From NCBI GenBank assembly GCA_014058105.1, contig JACGCM010001129.1, positions 3,359,001 through 3,423,000 of the forward strand: a DNA stretch of 64,000 nucleotides. The letters are read 5' to 3'. The notes under the pieces are model-generated. The model worked only from the letters and a program-made list of their open reading frames with translations. It did not search any database and was not told the DNA's origin. Every line of letters begins with the position of its first letter. The first letter of the stretch is position 1. Made by a program: the position numbers and the translations under genes. The stretch comes from Kingdonia uniflora. Taxonomy: Eukaryota > Streptophyta > Magnoliopsida > Ranunculales > Circaeasteraceae. Below are positions 44,441-56,981 of this stretch, piece after piece.

Positions 44441-45830
44441 ACGTAACAAGAAAAAAAAAATAAACACTTAAAAATAAATTAATATACTAAATAGAACATG
44501 TACCGTCGTGGTGTTTTTTCAATCCCGTTCTAGTTGCCCTCGTGAACTTTGATAATCAAGACACAAAAAAAGCCATTTTGCCGTTTGATTTCGCCTAAAT
44601 TATTTCAAGGCCGCTCTTGTAAGGGTTTTTTACACCACGGTGTTCTTCATAGTCTTTACTATTCCCCTGCAAACTTGGATTCATCTGGTTGGTTACCGTT
44701 TTGAAATCTTGGCAGAGTGTGCTAACCCAATATTTTTCGAACGTTTGGATCCTCAAGGTCGGTCCAAGCAACTAGTTATCAACTTTTTCTTTTCATGACA
44801 GCACGCTGGTGCTTGCAGAAAAGGAGCTGGGGTCATGGAGTAAGTTTGCTAAATTCTGAAGTTTGCGTTGATGGACGCAATTTGGAGTATAGATTTTGGA
44901 AAATTCATTGACCTTTGAAATATAAGTAGCTTAAGATGGTGAGAGTGAAGAGCTTGAGATATAGCAATTTAATACCACACCCCTTACTTTGAAGGATTTG
45001 GGTCATATTTAAAAATTAGCCGTTTAGAGAGGGAGAATTGGAATACCGTAGGGTAGGCGCTTAACATTCAGTGCCTAAAGTCTGGAAAAAAACCTTACGT
45101 GCCTGAATGGGTTTAGCCTCTAGACAGCTGTAATTAAAAAAAGTTCTGGACTACACGGTTCCGTCGCTATAGGCGGTATGCACATGACTCGCTCACAGTT
45201 CAGGTTTCCACATACTTTGGAGGGTAAAATAAGGGTGAGTAGCTGAACATCCATACCCCTGTTGGATTGGGATTTTTGCAAGGTATGGGAAACCTTAACG
45301 TTGTAACTACGCGTTGGATATGTTCTAAAGCAGAGTGGAGTAATACATAATCTGAGTTGAAACTTCACTCAGTACAAATAATAACACCTCTTAGTGGGAT
45401 CAGTTTAGTCCAATTTACTTACTAACTCCCACTAGGAGCTTTGAGTTTGACTTTGCAAAGAGCAAAAATGCCCCTAAACTCTCCAATGTAAATCCCTCTC
45501 TTACATGGCCAGTTGGAGCCATAATACCCCCAACCCAGTTTGGTTTTTCCCCCCTTGGCCGACCCAACTCAAATACCCCCCCTTGGGTTTTCCATACTAA
45601 ATTACTTGCCTCATCAAACCTCGTCCTACAGAACCCCATTGGGCAAAAAGCTTTGACATGAAAAGATTACATCATTTTGTCATGTATGGGTTGTGGACAC
45701 ATTAACTTTCCTCATGAAGAACCTCTAGCTAATAAACCCCTTGGGACAAAAACTGACTATCGGAAAAGAGTACAACAAACCATGCATGTGCTACCAGGTT
45801 GGGACTACTACCCTCTGACGTCTATCTCCC
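44441..45830. other. Non-coding junction region
   Basis: No gene is recognised. It contains the 30-bp direct relative (45056-45085) of the palindromic repeat at 34680. The open frames on the - strand at 45120-45368 and 45415-45639 have no recognisable domain. Confidence 0.45.
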
Positions 45831-46390
45831 CGAGATCTCTCTTCTAGAGATAATGAATATAAACTTTTGATGCCAAATCCTGTACCAGTCTGCTTGAAGT
45901 AAGTAGTACAAGAGTCTCGTGAATAGGTTTGCAAAGTTACATTCTAAATGTTTGAACAAACCAATCTCGTTCGCGCTTCTATATCATAAGCTATGGAAGC
46001 CTTCTGTTAAAATGTGTTTCATTCTGTCAGCCATGATAAAATCGTTATGACTCCAAGTGATTACAAGCCGAGGTTGTTTCCTACAGAGTCGATGTTGTAT
46101 CTTGATAATAACATGCCACAACTTCCGATAATGTGGTATATCATGGAACGTAAACCATCATTCTCTCTCCCAGCTTCATGAAGTGCAAGAAGTTTCCTTG
46201 TGATTCGAAGATGTAACAAACTCCGTCTGCTTCATCAGGTCTCCAAATATTGGTGTATCCCCATACATAAAACATATAGTCCAATCTTAAATGGCCTTTA
46301 TGTGAGTCTGATGTATCCTGCATCAACGTACCCTATTAATTTGACTTTTACCATTTTTGGGTATGACACGACCCCACATCTTTCATGACT
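45831..46390 (-). pseudogene. Ty1/copia RNase H relic
   Basis: The - strand reads LIGYVDAGY, then after a frameshift SDSHKGHLRLDYMFYVWGYT and NIW. This matches copia RNase H (GY.DAGY.SDPHK..SQTGYVF..G.T.ISW). Further on, CNFANLFTRLLY matches the terminal NLADLFTK block. The part between is heavily decayed. It is a different copia lineage from the relic at 8.2-9.0 kb, judging by the GYVDAGY/SDSHK motif. Confidence 0.7.
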
Positions 46391-46609
46391 GATCAAATAC
46401 CAGAAATGTCGTTATTATCTTTCTCATATCTTGGGTATAAATTAACTATGGCAAGCCAAATAGGTTAACTGCATCAAAAAAATAAACACAAAAATAGTTG
46501 GTTTACATCTAATAACTCGTACAAAAGAGGCATAATAATTTTCATGTAATCATCACTATCGCTAAATGTCATAACAATTTTGCTTTTATCTTTATCCATA
46601 AGGGCTTAC

Positions 46610-48780
46610 CTAAGAGACTTGACCACACATCTTAAGTGAACCACCTCACACGTCACCTATAAATAAACCTTTTTACTAATTACAAATTGAATGTACACTG
46701 CTTCGGATTCTTCAACTCTGGGGCGTTTTATGACTCTAACCCAAAATATATGTTTAGGAATGAGCCTTAGTAGCCAACACCATCTCTTCACACGACCCAT
46801 CCTCAGAGTAGTCAACTTCTTCTGACTAATCCTAAATTATGAGGCCTCTAACTAAGCTTGCTTCACCTAAATAAGACTCCCGCTCGCCTCCTCGGTCAGC
46901 ATTGTTTGCTTAAGCATAAGGTAAGCCTAGGTTATCCGGCTTATCTAAATCTGGAAAGATCATAATCTTTGCGGCTAGTAATCAATTCTCTCTCTGACTC
47001 CTCTCATCTTCGACCTAAGATCTGGGTAAAATTTCCAATATGTTATTGAAATGTGCCCATTGCCTTACATTGACTACAGGTAATTCCACTTGGATGAAGC
47101 CCTCGCCTTTTGAACTCCCTTTATGTTCATTCTCCAATTAGACTGTACCCTAAATTGCTATTGTGCTCTTGTTACTTCAAGTACTTGCCTTCATGAGCAA
47201 TTACTTTATGGTAGCATCTTCAATATTCCTATAGTAAATGTTTCAAACTCTCTTCTAAATGGATTCGGCGGCAAACCCTCCCGTATATTTCATGATACCA
47301 AATACTCTCCATATTATGTCCAAACACAAAGCTTGGTGGAATGACCTCCGCTAGTGAATTTGTACGTGATTGCCCATGCCTTTTTTCGAAATGATGGCCA
47401 TTTGAACTATTTCTCTTGACTTCATGACCAGTAGATAAAATTCTTTCTTCCCACACCTTAAACTTTCCAACTAAGCTCTACTTCGTACGTTTCCTATAGG
47501 ACTTTCACCACCATAAGCTCATGACTACACATTAATTTTAATGTAGAAAATATATTTGAGCATTTGAATATTTGTAAACTGAAAAAAGGTCTCTACCTAT
47601 TAAGCAAGTTATCCAATTTCTAGCATCGTTAATGTGTTAACCGTCAATACTGAATTCAATTTCCAAATCTATACGAAGATTAGTGCATCTGATTCATGTG
47701 CTACCCGATAACCAACTCTTCTGACGGATTTGGCCATACTGCTAGAATCTCTATCTTTCCTCCCTCGTTACCCTGTCTCACTCCTCTCTGTAACTCCTTT
47801 CTTATCAATGCGTTTCGCTTTCACTTGTCGTCGATGGCGGATACTTTCATGGAGTTTGTGTCCTCCTTATGTCTCTACCAACATCCCTGAAGTAGTAGTA
47901 GGGTCAGAAACTTTTGTTTCCACTTCGTAATGTCAATCTTCGGATGGCCTATCTTAAATTTTCCTTCTTCTTTGTGTTACGTTTTTTTTCGATAAATCTC
48001 AATATAACTCACAAATCTCTTTCACGATTAGTGCTTGAGTCGGTCACAGTTAAAAAACTATAAACACACAATCCCCCAAGAATCGTTACTAAAACTCTAA
48101 TCGACCATTACTCCACAATCGCATGAGATTAACCTAATCGAAGAATTAAGAGAAAACAACACTTTGGCCGAGAAAACTTTTCCTTTAAGAGCTATCAATT
48201 GCTCAATGATTTAATTTCAATTGAAGTTCATCTTCAAGCACTAAGTTTAGATACAAATTATGGATTGATTTCATCTCCTATTCTTGCTCCTTTATGAGGG
48301 TATAAGTTCCTCGTTCCCTAATAAGACCATTATTGTCCCTTAAAGTTACTAACTATGAGGAAAACAATGATAACGTTTCTAATGAATAGACTATATTAAG
48401 CCTAGAAATTAAGGCAATACGTAGTTGATATTATGGAAACCCGTCATTCTAACGACTGCCAAATTATCGGTTGAACGACATGCCAGATTTATGGCCTAAA
48501 AATAGAGGCAATCATAATTGGTCTTTCAGAACCCAATCGTTTGCATGACTTGGCTATTTATGTCCTAAAAAATGAGGTAGTCATATTGGCTTCTGCTTCT
48601 TCAAAGCTCATCAACATGGCTCAAGGCTCCTTCGGACACGATCATGACAATGTTTTAAAGAGGTTTGAAGTCTGGATCCTTGGATCACTCTTGGCTATCA
48701 CTAATAAATTCTTAGCAAAATGGGCGTAATAATCATCATCCTCTTCTCGTTCCTAGAATCTTAAAGACATTCAGGCGACC
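46610..48780 (-). mobile_element. Ty3/gypsy fragment, LTR plus gag (copy A)
   Basis: The fragment is co-linear with the better-preserved gypsy element at 59.2-61.3 kb. Shared landmarks are CTTTGCGGCTAGTA, AAATGTGCCCATTGCCTTA, CAAGTACTTGCCTTCA and, in the LTR, ATTAAGCCTAGAAATTAAGG and TTTATGGCCTAAAAATAGAG. The LTR-like part lies at about 48100-48780. Gag frames are broken throughout, and protease through integrase are absent. Confidence 0.7.
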
Positions 48781-48899
48781 TTCGAATTATCGGTGTGAAG
48801 ACATTGCATAGTCATTCATATTTCCATCAAGCTTAAGGCCCAATGTTGTGATACTTACCTTCTTTCTAATATAGAATTAGAAGAAACTTCAAGCAAAAA

Positions 48900-50464
48900 A
48901 TTATGGATGACTCCACGCCACTTAACCTTTATGGCTTTCTTGTTGGATTGGGGGCTGCTCACTGGTTGCTCTTGTAAAAGCTATAAGAAACGTCACTAGT
49001 TACAACATTATTACCATCCATTTAACCTGGCCCATCTCCTCGACTTTTCCTGGTGCAAAAAAAGGTCTCTTAAACCTAACTCACCTCCTCACCAAACCTC
49101 TCAGAAAGTAATCTCACTGGGCATTCCATGAACCAAACCACAGTTAATTGTACTGAAAGTTTCCAGAATGTCATTCCTAATCTCACTCACCTAAAACCTC
49201 TGGTTAAAGGTATATCGCCCAGAAACTGGAACGGACTATAAACAAGACGTGGGAATAATCTGATTCACGGCTGCAATCACGATTTTCCTGTTGTCTACCT
49301 GAAAACATTTTGGCAACATGGTGGGAGAGAGAAGCCGCAATGGGTCTTTGGGAAAGACTTAAAGTTTGTACCAAATGAGAGTCTTTAGAATTGCTTATAC
49401 CTCAAGGAACGACTTCAATTCTTCGAATAGATGAGGTGTACGAGCGTTGTGTCCACCTAGGTTCTTTGAACGGGATCATTTCTGATTGGAATGATCAGAG
49501 TAAAGTTGAAGATGAAGATAAGCGCTTCAACTCATATGTCTCTTCCTTCTACCATCAAGCATCTTTAACCTACGTTAATGTATGGGAAACAAAACTTAAG
49601 TTTTGAGGAGGTTACAAGTACGCTTTTCTTTTCGAGGAGAGAAGACTTAGGTGGCGATCTCTGTGAAAACTCGACGATGGTGGCTAGTAGAAGAGAAACT
49701 TTATAAGTTCAAAAAAGAACTTGTTGAGGCTGTGGTCATAGGTCATTATAGATCGGATATATAAATCTTGGAAAGGGTAAAGGAGCAGTTTTGACAAGGC
49801 TCCGAAAGTAACACTACAATCTGGCGATTTTTACTGGTAATATGGTGACGAGTCACTCCTCATGGTGGCCCTGATGGTTCCGCGTCATGATAGAGTGGTG
49901 TTTGATAGTAGGCTAAATTGCATATTGCGCCACAAGGCATGGTTTGGAAAATATGCAAGGTGTGAGGGTAACAAGTTTATGTCGACGATCGAGCTCTCGA
50001 GGACGAGTATTGTGAGTTGGTGATATTTGCTGAAGATGTTCATGACCATCGTGTTCTTCATGATGTTCGACATGTGCCGATTATGACTCATAATCTAATT
50101 TCACTTTCAAATTAGATATGAGGGCCAAGAATTACTTCGGGCGAGGTGAGTATGAAGTTTATTGGAAGTCTTCTTTGATCATGAAAGAGTTTTTAAGCGG
50201 GACTGTATTAATTGGTAGGAAATTAGTGGGTGGAGATGTGAAGGCTGTAGTACTGTTAGAGCTTTGAGAATTCTCAAAAGGGGAATTTAGTTTAAGGTGG
50301 AGCATTGCACCGGTCTACAATGGTGATCAGAAGGTGTTCTGATTGGTGGTCTAGAAAAAAAACTAGACCTCGGTAATTCCCTTCATTGAGAAGTTCCCAT
50401 GGGGCAACGCGACAGATACAACACGAATCAGTGAAAAAATGGTTTTTTCACCAAGGGGTGGTAT
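48900..50464 (+). pseudogene. Ty1/copia gag-protease relic
   Basis: The + strand reads a gag start (MDDSTPLNLYGF), then the conserved gag core WEREAAMGLWERLKV, ILRIDEVYERCVHLGSLNGI and ISDWNDQSKVEDEDKRFNSY. A damaged CCHC knuckle (CxGCGHRS, near 49722-49745) follows. The end of the protease region is VRHVPIMTHNLISLS (50066-50105). Integrase, RT and RNase H are missing: the frame passes directly to a polypurine tract AAGGGGTGG (50453-50461) and the 3' LTR. The element is internally deleted and dead. Confidence 0.82.
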
Positions 50465-51041
50465 TGTTGGGTTACAGCTCAAAAGCGAAAAGTCGTTCGA
50501 ACGAGACATAAGTCGTTCAAACGAAAAAGCTTTCTGTTGAAGTCGTTCGAGCGACGACTGTATTCGTTCTAACGAAAACTATGGTGTCACTTTTTTTAGT
50601 TCATTCTGAAAGGGATCATTTCCAAAGCGATGGTTTATCCTTGATGCGTACTTCGTTGATAACCAAAAGAAACTTTATAAATATAGGGTGTGAGTTAAAA
50701 GCCTCTGTACAATGAGAAAAAAAAAGTTAGAGAGGAAATGAAGAATCTAGGCTTTTACTTTGGAGAGATTTTCTGGGTTTTCTTTTTGGGCTTTTTGCTG
50801 CTGGGTATATCTGTAAGGGTAAGGGTGGATAGAGTAATCCCTAAACTTCTTGTAACCCTAATTAATATATATTCCACCGTGCTTGTCGGGGGTGGCTTAA
50901 TCCCTTTGGGTTTCCACCTAAATTTAAACCTTGTGTATGTGTTTATTAATTGATTGAATTCTCTGTGGTTAGAGTAGATCTTGAGTTCTTGCTCAATCAT
51001 ATTGCGCTTCTGCGTTGCAATTTTCCCCCTTGGTTCTAACA
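50465..51041 (+). mobile_element. Copia 3' LTR (577 bp)
   Basis: It starts TGTTGGGTTACAGC directly after the polypurine tract and ends GGTTCTAACA, giving proper TG..CA ends. A TATA-like TTATAAATATA lies near 50670-50682. The 5' part holds three TCGTTCGAACGA-like palindromic motifs (50492-50575). No 5' LTR was found upstream of the gag relic, where gypsy copy A abuts. Confidence 0.8.
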
Positions 51042-51439
51042 CCATTAAGCTTCCAAACTACAAATGATAATATCGACCCTAAGAAATATTTATTAAAAAA
51101 GATCTTATCTACAAGCAGGAGGTAAACCTTGCGAACTAATTGATTAAAAGGTTATGTTAAGTAAGGCCCCCTATTAACAAGGGCACTTTAGTAAATAGTG
51201 AGTTAAAACTTCACTGGGTTCAATGCGAAGTAAATGACTTTAGTAAAGTATAAGAGTCGATTGGTATGGATACCTTTGGTAACTTGAGTATTTTGGCGTC
51301 GAAGACAAATTTGTATGGTTATCGAGTATTAACCTTGGAAGATATACCAATGGAGGGCAAAATATATACGATTACCATACATATGTCTCAACCCTTATAT
51401 ATAAGGATGTTCTAACTTCATAACAGCTTATAGAAACGA
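51042..51439. other. Unassigned spacer between copia LTR and gypsy LTR
   Basis: No gene or repeat recognised. Confidence 0.4.
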
Positions 51440-52002
51440 ATGAAAACAAATCCATATCTATCCACAATCGAATAATATGCGAAAAGCAACTAAAATTAGT
51501 TGGTAGAACTCCCAAAAGAGGTTTCAATTGCTCAATGATTACAATAAATTCCACTCTTGATCTCTCTCTAGATCTCTGGATCCTTTTACATTGCCTACCT
51601 TTTTCCTCTTAAGGTTACCAGTTCTAGTTACAACATAGGCTTAAATGCCATGAAATGCCTAAATAATGAAGAAAAACATGACAGTCGTTCAAACGATCCA
51701 TAGGTCATTCAAACACTGGCTTAATAAAGCCTAAAAATTGAGGTAACTAGAATTGGCCTTTCTGGGAACCTAGTCTTCGAACGCATGCCAATTTTATGCC
51801 AAAATAAAGCGGTCAAATTGGTCTTCTGGGAACCCAGTTGTTTGAACAATTCAAATGTCGTTTCGAACGACTTGCCAATTTATGCCTAAAAAAGCAGGCA
51901 TAATTGGTCTTCTATTTTTTAAACTCGTTTGAATGGCTTCAAGGCTTGTTCGAACGCAATGACCTCTTCAGAAGAGGTTAAGTTTTAATCTTCCTAGATC
52001 GG
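51440..52002 (-). repeat. Gypsy LTR (copy B), probable 3' LTR
   Basis: It aligns by eye with 60722-61307 along its length. On the - strand a purine tract lies directly before its start, as for a 3' LTR. It contains several GTTCGAACG-type motifs. The exact lower boundary is uncertain. Confidence 0.6.
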
Positions 52003-52139
52003 CTCCCCCTTTAGGAGCCTTGAGCTCATGCTCAGCTAGAGCTGAGGTGAGGAAATACGGCCGTGCCCATTTCCCTGTTGTATAACTTCGACTTGCTAGA
52101 CGTTGACCTTTCTTCCCAGCTCAGAACGACTCAATACAA

Positions 52140-52270
52140 CCCTGTCTATAGCTTGAACTTTCCTCTCTAGAATATTATCCTCCTGCAATGGATATTCTCG
52201 CACACCAAAAAAAAATCATAGAACTTTCTCTCTAGACATATCCCTCCTGCAATGGATATTCTGCACACAA
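52140..52270. repeat. ~65-bp tandem duplication at the left edge of the CACTA-like element
   Basis: Two copies of GAACTTTC(C)TCTCTAGA..AT and CCTCCTGCAATGGATATTCT are followed by GCACACCAAAAAAAAA in the first copy and GCACACAAGAAAAAAT in the second. The second copy's CACACAAGAAAAA is the putative CACTA terminus. Confidence 0.7.
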
Positions 52271-55200
52271 GAAAAAATATATATAAATAGCATCCAAAAA
52301 CGCTTATAAAAAGGTCCCGATAACTGTTTCGTTGCGCTCTATTATGCGATTTGCTATCCTTTTTTCAATAGTGTTATTTATGACTGTTATGAAAGCATAA
52401 CCATTATAAGAATGCTATGAAAACTTTTAACAGCAGTTGTTGAAGTTGTTGTTTATATTAGAATAGCAGTCAAAAACATATTATGGAAAGTTACGAAAAA
52501 GCCTTTTCGTATGCTGTAATATGCAATGCTATCATTTTTCTAAAGATTTCCTATAGGCTATAAACACATTTTAACAAGCGTTTACTGGTTGCTTTGTGTA
52601 CGTAACATAACATTTAATGAATATTATAACAAACGACAAAATAGCTGTACTTGTGCTATTGAAAACACTCTTTCAATCACGTTAGTAATGGTATGGTTTA
52701 CTTAATAGCATTTGTAAACACCATTAAATCTCCTACATTAATATTTTCCATGTTTCCAGGTATTGCAATATATTATGCCAAAAATAATAATCAAGACAAA
52801 AATGTGTAATATTGTAGTTATGCTTTAATAATAAAAGCGATGCCAGATGGAGTCAAACTCATTCTTCAAACTTAGAGTCCCTACCAATTTAAGTTTAAGA
52901 TATAAAATACAAGTAAACTCATGTAAGTACTTAACATTGAAGACGTAATTTAATAACTCAAAAATTGCAATAACTTAATACTTAATAAATCCACACTCTC
53001 TGTACATCAAAGTACTAATAAATAGACAGATGTTCACATACACTGAAAAATATCAATTATTTAAAAGACACCTCTTTTTAAACGGTCACCACAATATTGT
53101 CAAAATCAATTATGAACAAAAACACTACAATCAATACGATCAAGATTTGTTTATAGTATAAAAAAAAAAACAAGAACATAAGAAAGGTCCCTCTTGAATG
53201 CAGATATAACAATATCTAGACCAAATGGTATAACAAATATCGAATTCTAGTTATACACAAAAACAAAGAATGTTTAGTAAGGACTGTGTATTAGTTGCAA
53301 AATACATTAAAAAGAAGAGATAAAAAAATTTAACCTTTGGACTACACATCTTAATTTTTTTAAGGGGGTGCAACACAATCTCTTGACTACTTAACTAGGT
53401 ATATTTTATAGATAGTTCAAAAGCTACAAAATATATTTACATGCACATGCAATATTAGTCACTGGCTTGAAAAGTACCTCGAAATTGTTGTTGAAGAATT
53501 ATACTAGTCTTGCTCAAAAGACTCTGCGCAGCGGCCCAAATCTAGATGGACGCTTTAGGAAAATAATTTTCAAATCCGGCATCATACACGGAGGTTTCTC
53601 ATCCTGTATTAGGATCTTCTCAACCTGAATGGCTTATGGAAGCATGTACTTCATCCCTAATACTACCAAGGCTAGAAACAATAAAATAATGAACACATAA
53701 ATTACTGATGAGAGGGGTATCAAGCTTACTGATATTAAGGCTAAAAAAATGTACTTCTTGAAAATCCAAATTTGGTGACCCACTTCTGTACTGTGTGATC
53801 CAAATATTTTAGCTTCATGTGTGATTCCATCTTACAATAAAATATATATACATATTAGAAGCTATAAAAAAATTAGGAAAAAAAATCAAACAATAGCAAA
53901 GAGATTCCTTGTATTTGTGATTCTACTGCACCATTAATAGGTAACAGTGGCATTTACTTTCAAACCTTACTATAATCTTTAAAAAATGGTTATTTTAGAG
54001 GACAAGATATTTGTATCTTATCATCAAAAAGATTTGCGCCTAAACAAAAAGATTTGCGCCTTATCATCAACATTGAGGTCTTTCAAGTACTCACTGGGCC
54101 CTCAATTTCTTTTTATATTTATCAAAGGAATGTTTGTAGCCAATAAAGAAACCAGGTAATTAAAACTAAGTTGAGAAAGTGAAAGATTAACGAACCAAAA
54201 TAATCATGTAAATAATACAACCAATTATCGATCACTCAAAGTCGATAAATTTCTTGTTATTAAAATCAATGTTACTGAGGAGATAATATGGTTACGTAAA
54301 AGTATAGTTTAGCATTTAAACGGCTTATGGCTATTACAAGTGGTTCCTCCCAATCCTCAAACTTGCAATTTATCAGTGATTCACTAAATCACAAAGATAT
54401 CATCAGAATTGAGGCAAGTAAACCTTAGTTTTAACCAAATTAATGTTACCAATAATCAAATTAAAAAAATTTGGCATGACATGTCAGGTGGATATGAATA
54501 ACATGGAAAATGATCCAAAGAAAGTGAAGTTGTAGATCTTTCACTTACCTAGATGAAAAGATCCTTGGCGGCTCCAGCATGTAAAGCCTAAATTCCTCAA
54601 AGATCAGCAACATTTGTAATAAAACATAAACCTGAAAGGTTGCATATATAAAAAACTTTTCAAGTTAGTCAATAGAAGCTTAGTTGCTGATTTTATGTTC
54701 GTTATAAGAATGGGGTATTGTGATTACATGGACTATCATTGGATTCTTGTAATCCATCGATGGATATAAGTACTCTAAGTCTTGCATAACAATTTATCTT
54801 TCAAGCATTTGGCAAAGTTTACTTATATTTTTTTCTGGTAACAATTCAAAACTTCTTGGGCAGATTATTATATCTAATGAAGAACAAGTAGCATAGTCAT
54901 TTGTACTGCAATTACTGTTATATATCAGCTTTAGATCCTACAATATGAGATTCACAAAAATACTCAAAATAACAGCTATGTTGTTTGAGTAAATAATCAA
55001 ATCAACGTGTACCTGAATGGTCAGAAGAGAATCAATATGTTTAAGTTTGATGCCATATAAGATGTAATCAAGACGTCCAGTAGGTACGATAAGGGTTTCT
55101 TTCATAAACTACTAAAGTTGCAAGCAAAGTATGAATCGCAACTTAATAAAGTACAATTCCTAACCATGATCAGTCACATGAAGTCCATCTATCATGTCAA

Positions 55201-56974
55201 AAACTGGTCTTGTAAATCTTGGAACAATTATTGATTTTGTGAGCGACTTGTATTCGATTGCACTACTTATCATCAATAAACAGAGTATACTCTAAAAATA
55301 GTTGTTTAGATTCTTTGCTCTTTCACCATTACCCTTTTTTGAGACATCATCCCATTTACATGCGTATGCATATAGGTTAGGCAATATGATATAAGCTACA
55401 CTATCATGTGGATTGAAGAAATAATTGAAACACATAACAAAAATAACTATAGCCCAGATTTCACCAAACATGTACTGAATCATAGCTAGGATTCCTGCTA
55501 TAATTGAATTATAGTTCTTTAAGGATACTAATTATGGATAATATCGTTTAACTTTGATGTAAAGTAGATGTTTGGGATTCTTTCTGCATTAGTACGAATT
55601 CCCCACATTATTGATTTTGATGGCTTCAGTAATAGAGATACACTCAAGATAAATGTTAAAGGGCGACCAAGTCCTTTTTAGCCTTATGGAAAGACCTATA
55701 GTTGCACAATGCGTAGTGAATAATATCCTAGAACCAAGTTCAATTGAGTTAGTTTCTCTTAGCTGTAGTCAAGCAGACCAACGGTTGAAATTAACTTTAC
55801 GGAAGATGGCAAATAACAACTGACTCCATATGCATTTTACTTAGTTTATGGGATTCTCTTATTTTTCTTACACTCCATCTCTCAAATCCTCTTTCATAGC
55901 ATCACTTTTTTTATGCCTTCGTCCGAATTCTGTGATTGGCTGATCGTACATTTACTTTCCCTACCTATCATAAGCCCAGCCTTTGGTGTGTATTGTTAGG
56001 CAAACCTAGAGATTGTCAAATGGTTTGATGCAAATAACAAATCATTATAGATAATTTCTAAGGGCATTCAGCTAACAATCAAAATTTTACTAACATAGAA
56101 ACCCTAACCTTGACTAACAACAAACCTAATTCCAAAAAATCATAGAATAGCAACAAGTGAATGAGAAGGCATAGATTAAAAAAGAAATCATGAATTGAAG
56201 AATAAAAAACATAAAATCTGACCTTCGTCTACTTGAATTCTTCCAAATGCATTTCAACAGCTATACAATTGTGAAACCATCGGTACTAGACCGAAAATCA
56301 AATAACTGCAATCTACAATTTCATTTTATATCCAAGGTTTTGAGAGAGGACTGAGCCCTAATTTCATGAGAAAAAATAAGCAGAAATGTTGATCAAAATG
56401 TGATGAGGAAAAGAGGGAGAGGGGAAGAAAAACCTTATTGATTCGAAACCATCATTAGAAGGAAGGAAGATAATCCTTGAAGGGAGAAAGCCAAAGCAAG
56501 TAAAAGCCTAACTGCAGGAATGTGAGAAATAAGATGAAAACATAAACCCCAAAATAAAATACAGAGATACGACAGTAGCCTTTGAGTACATCATGGTTTA
56601 CAAACGACAAATATTTTAGTCGTATGCTTAAGTCATAATTTTATGCTTTTATTATAGAGCAATCAGGGCTTTAACATTGGGGGAGGAGAGTACTATGGCT
56701 GAGAGAAGATGTGTAGAGAGTCGTGGAAGAGTAAGATACAAAAGAGTTTGTTTTAGACATGAATAAAAATGTTTTTTTAAATATCTATTATACCAATCAC
56801 AAACGCTGTTAAAAGTACCCATTAATGGTTACCCAGCTATAAATATGATTTTAGTGGGAAAAAATAGGCTAAGGTAGCATTCATGTAAAATATGCTATAA
56901 ATGTTAATTTTTAATAACATCCAATATATATGATATTAAATGTGTACTATTAAAAGTATTTTTCTTGTAGTATC
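52264..56974. mobile_element. Non-autonomous CACTA-like element (~4.7 kb)
   Basis: The left terminus is CACACAAGAAAAAATATA. The right terminus read inward is TACTACAAGAAAAATACTTT. Both resemble the plant CACTACAAGAAAA end, with one change each. Near the ends are inverted short motifs such as TTTTAACAGC (left, 52429-52438) and GCTGTTAAAA (right, 56806-56815), as expected for subterminal repeats. No transposase or other protein is recognisable inside; frames such as 55292-55483 are not convincing. Gypsy sequence resumes immediately to its right. Confidence 0.55.
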
Positions 56975-56981
56975 GTTCCAT

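Noticed and set aside
45120..45639. Two - strand frames of 82 and 74 codons
   Set aside because: Protein-like in places but no family recognised; the surroundings are transposon junction debris.
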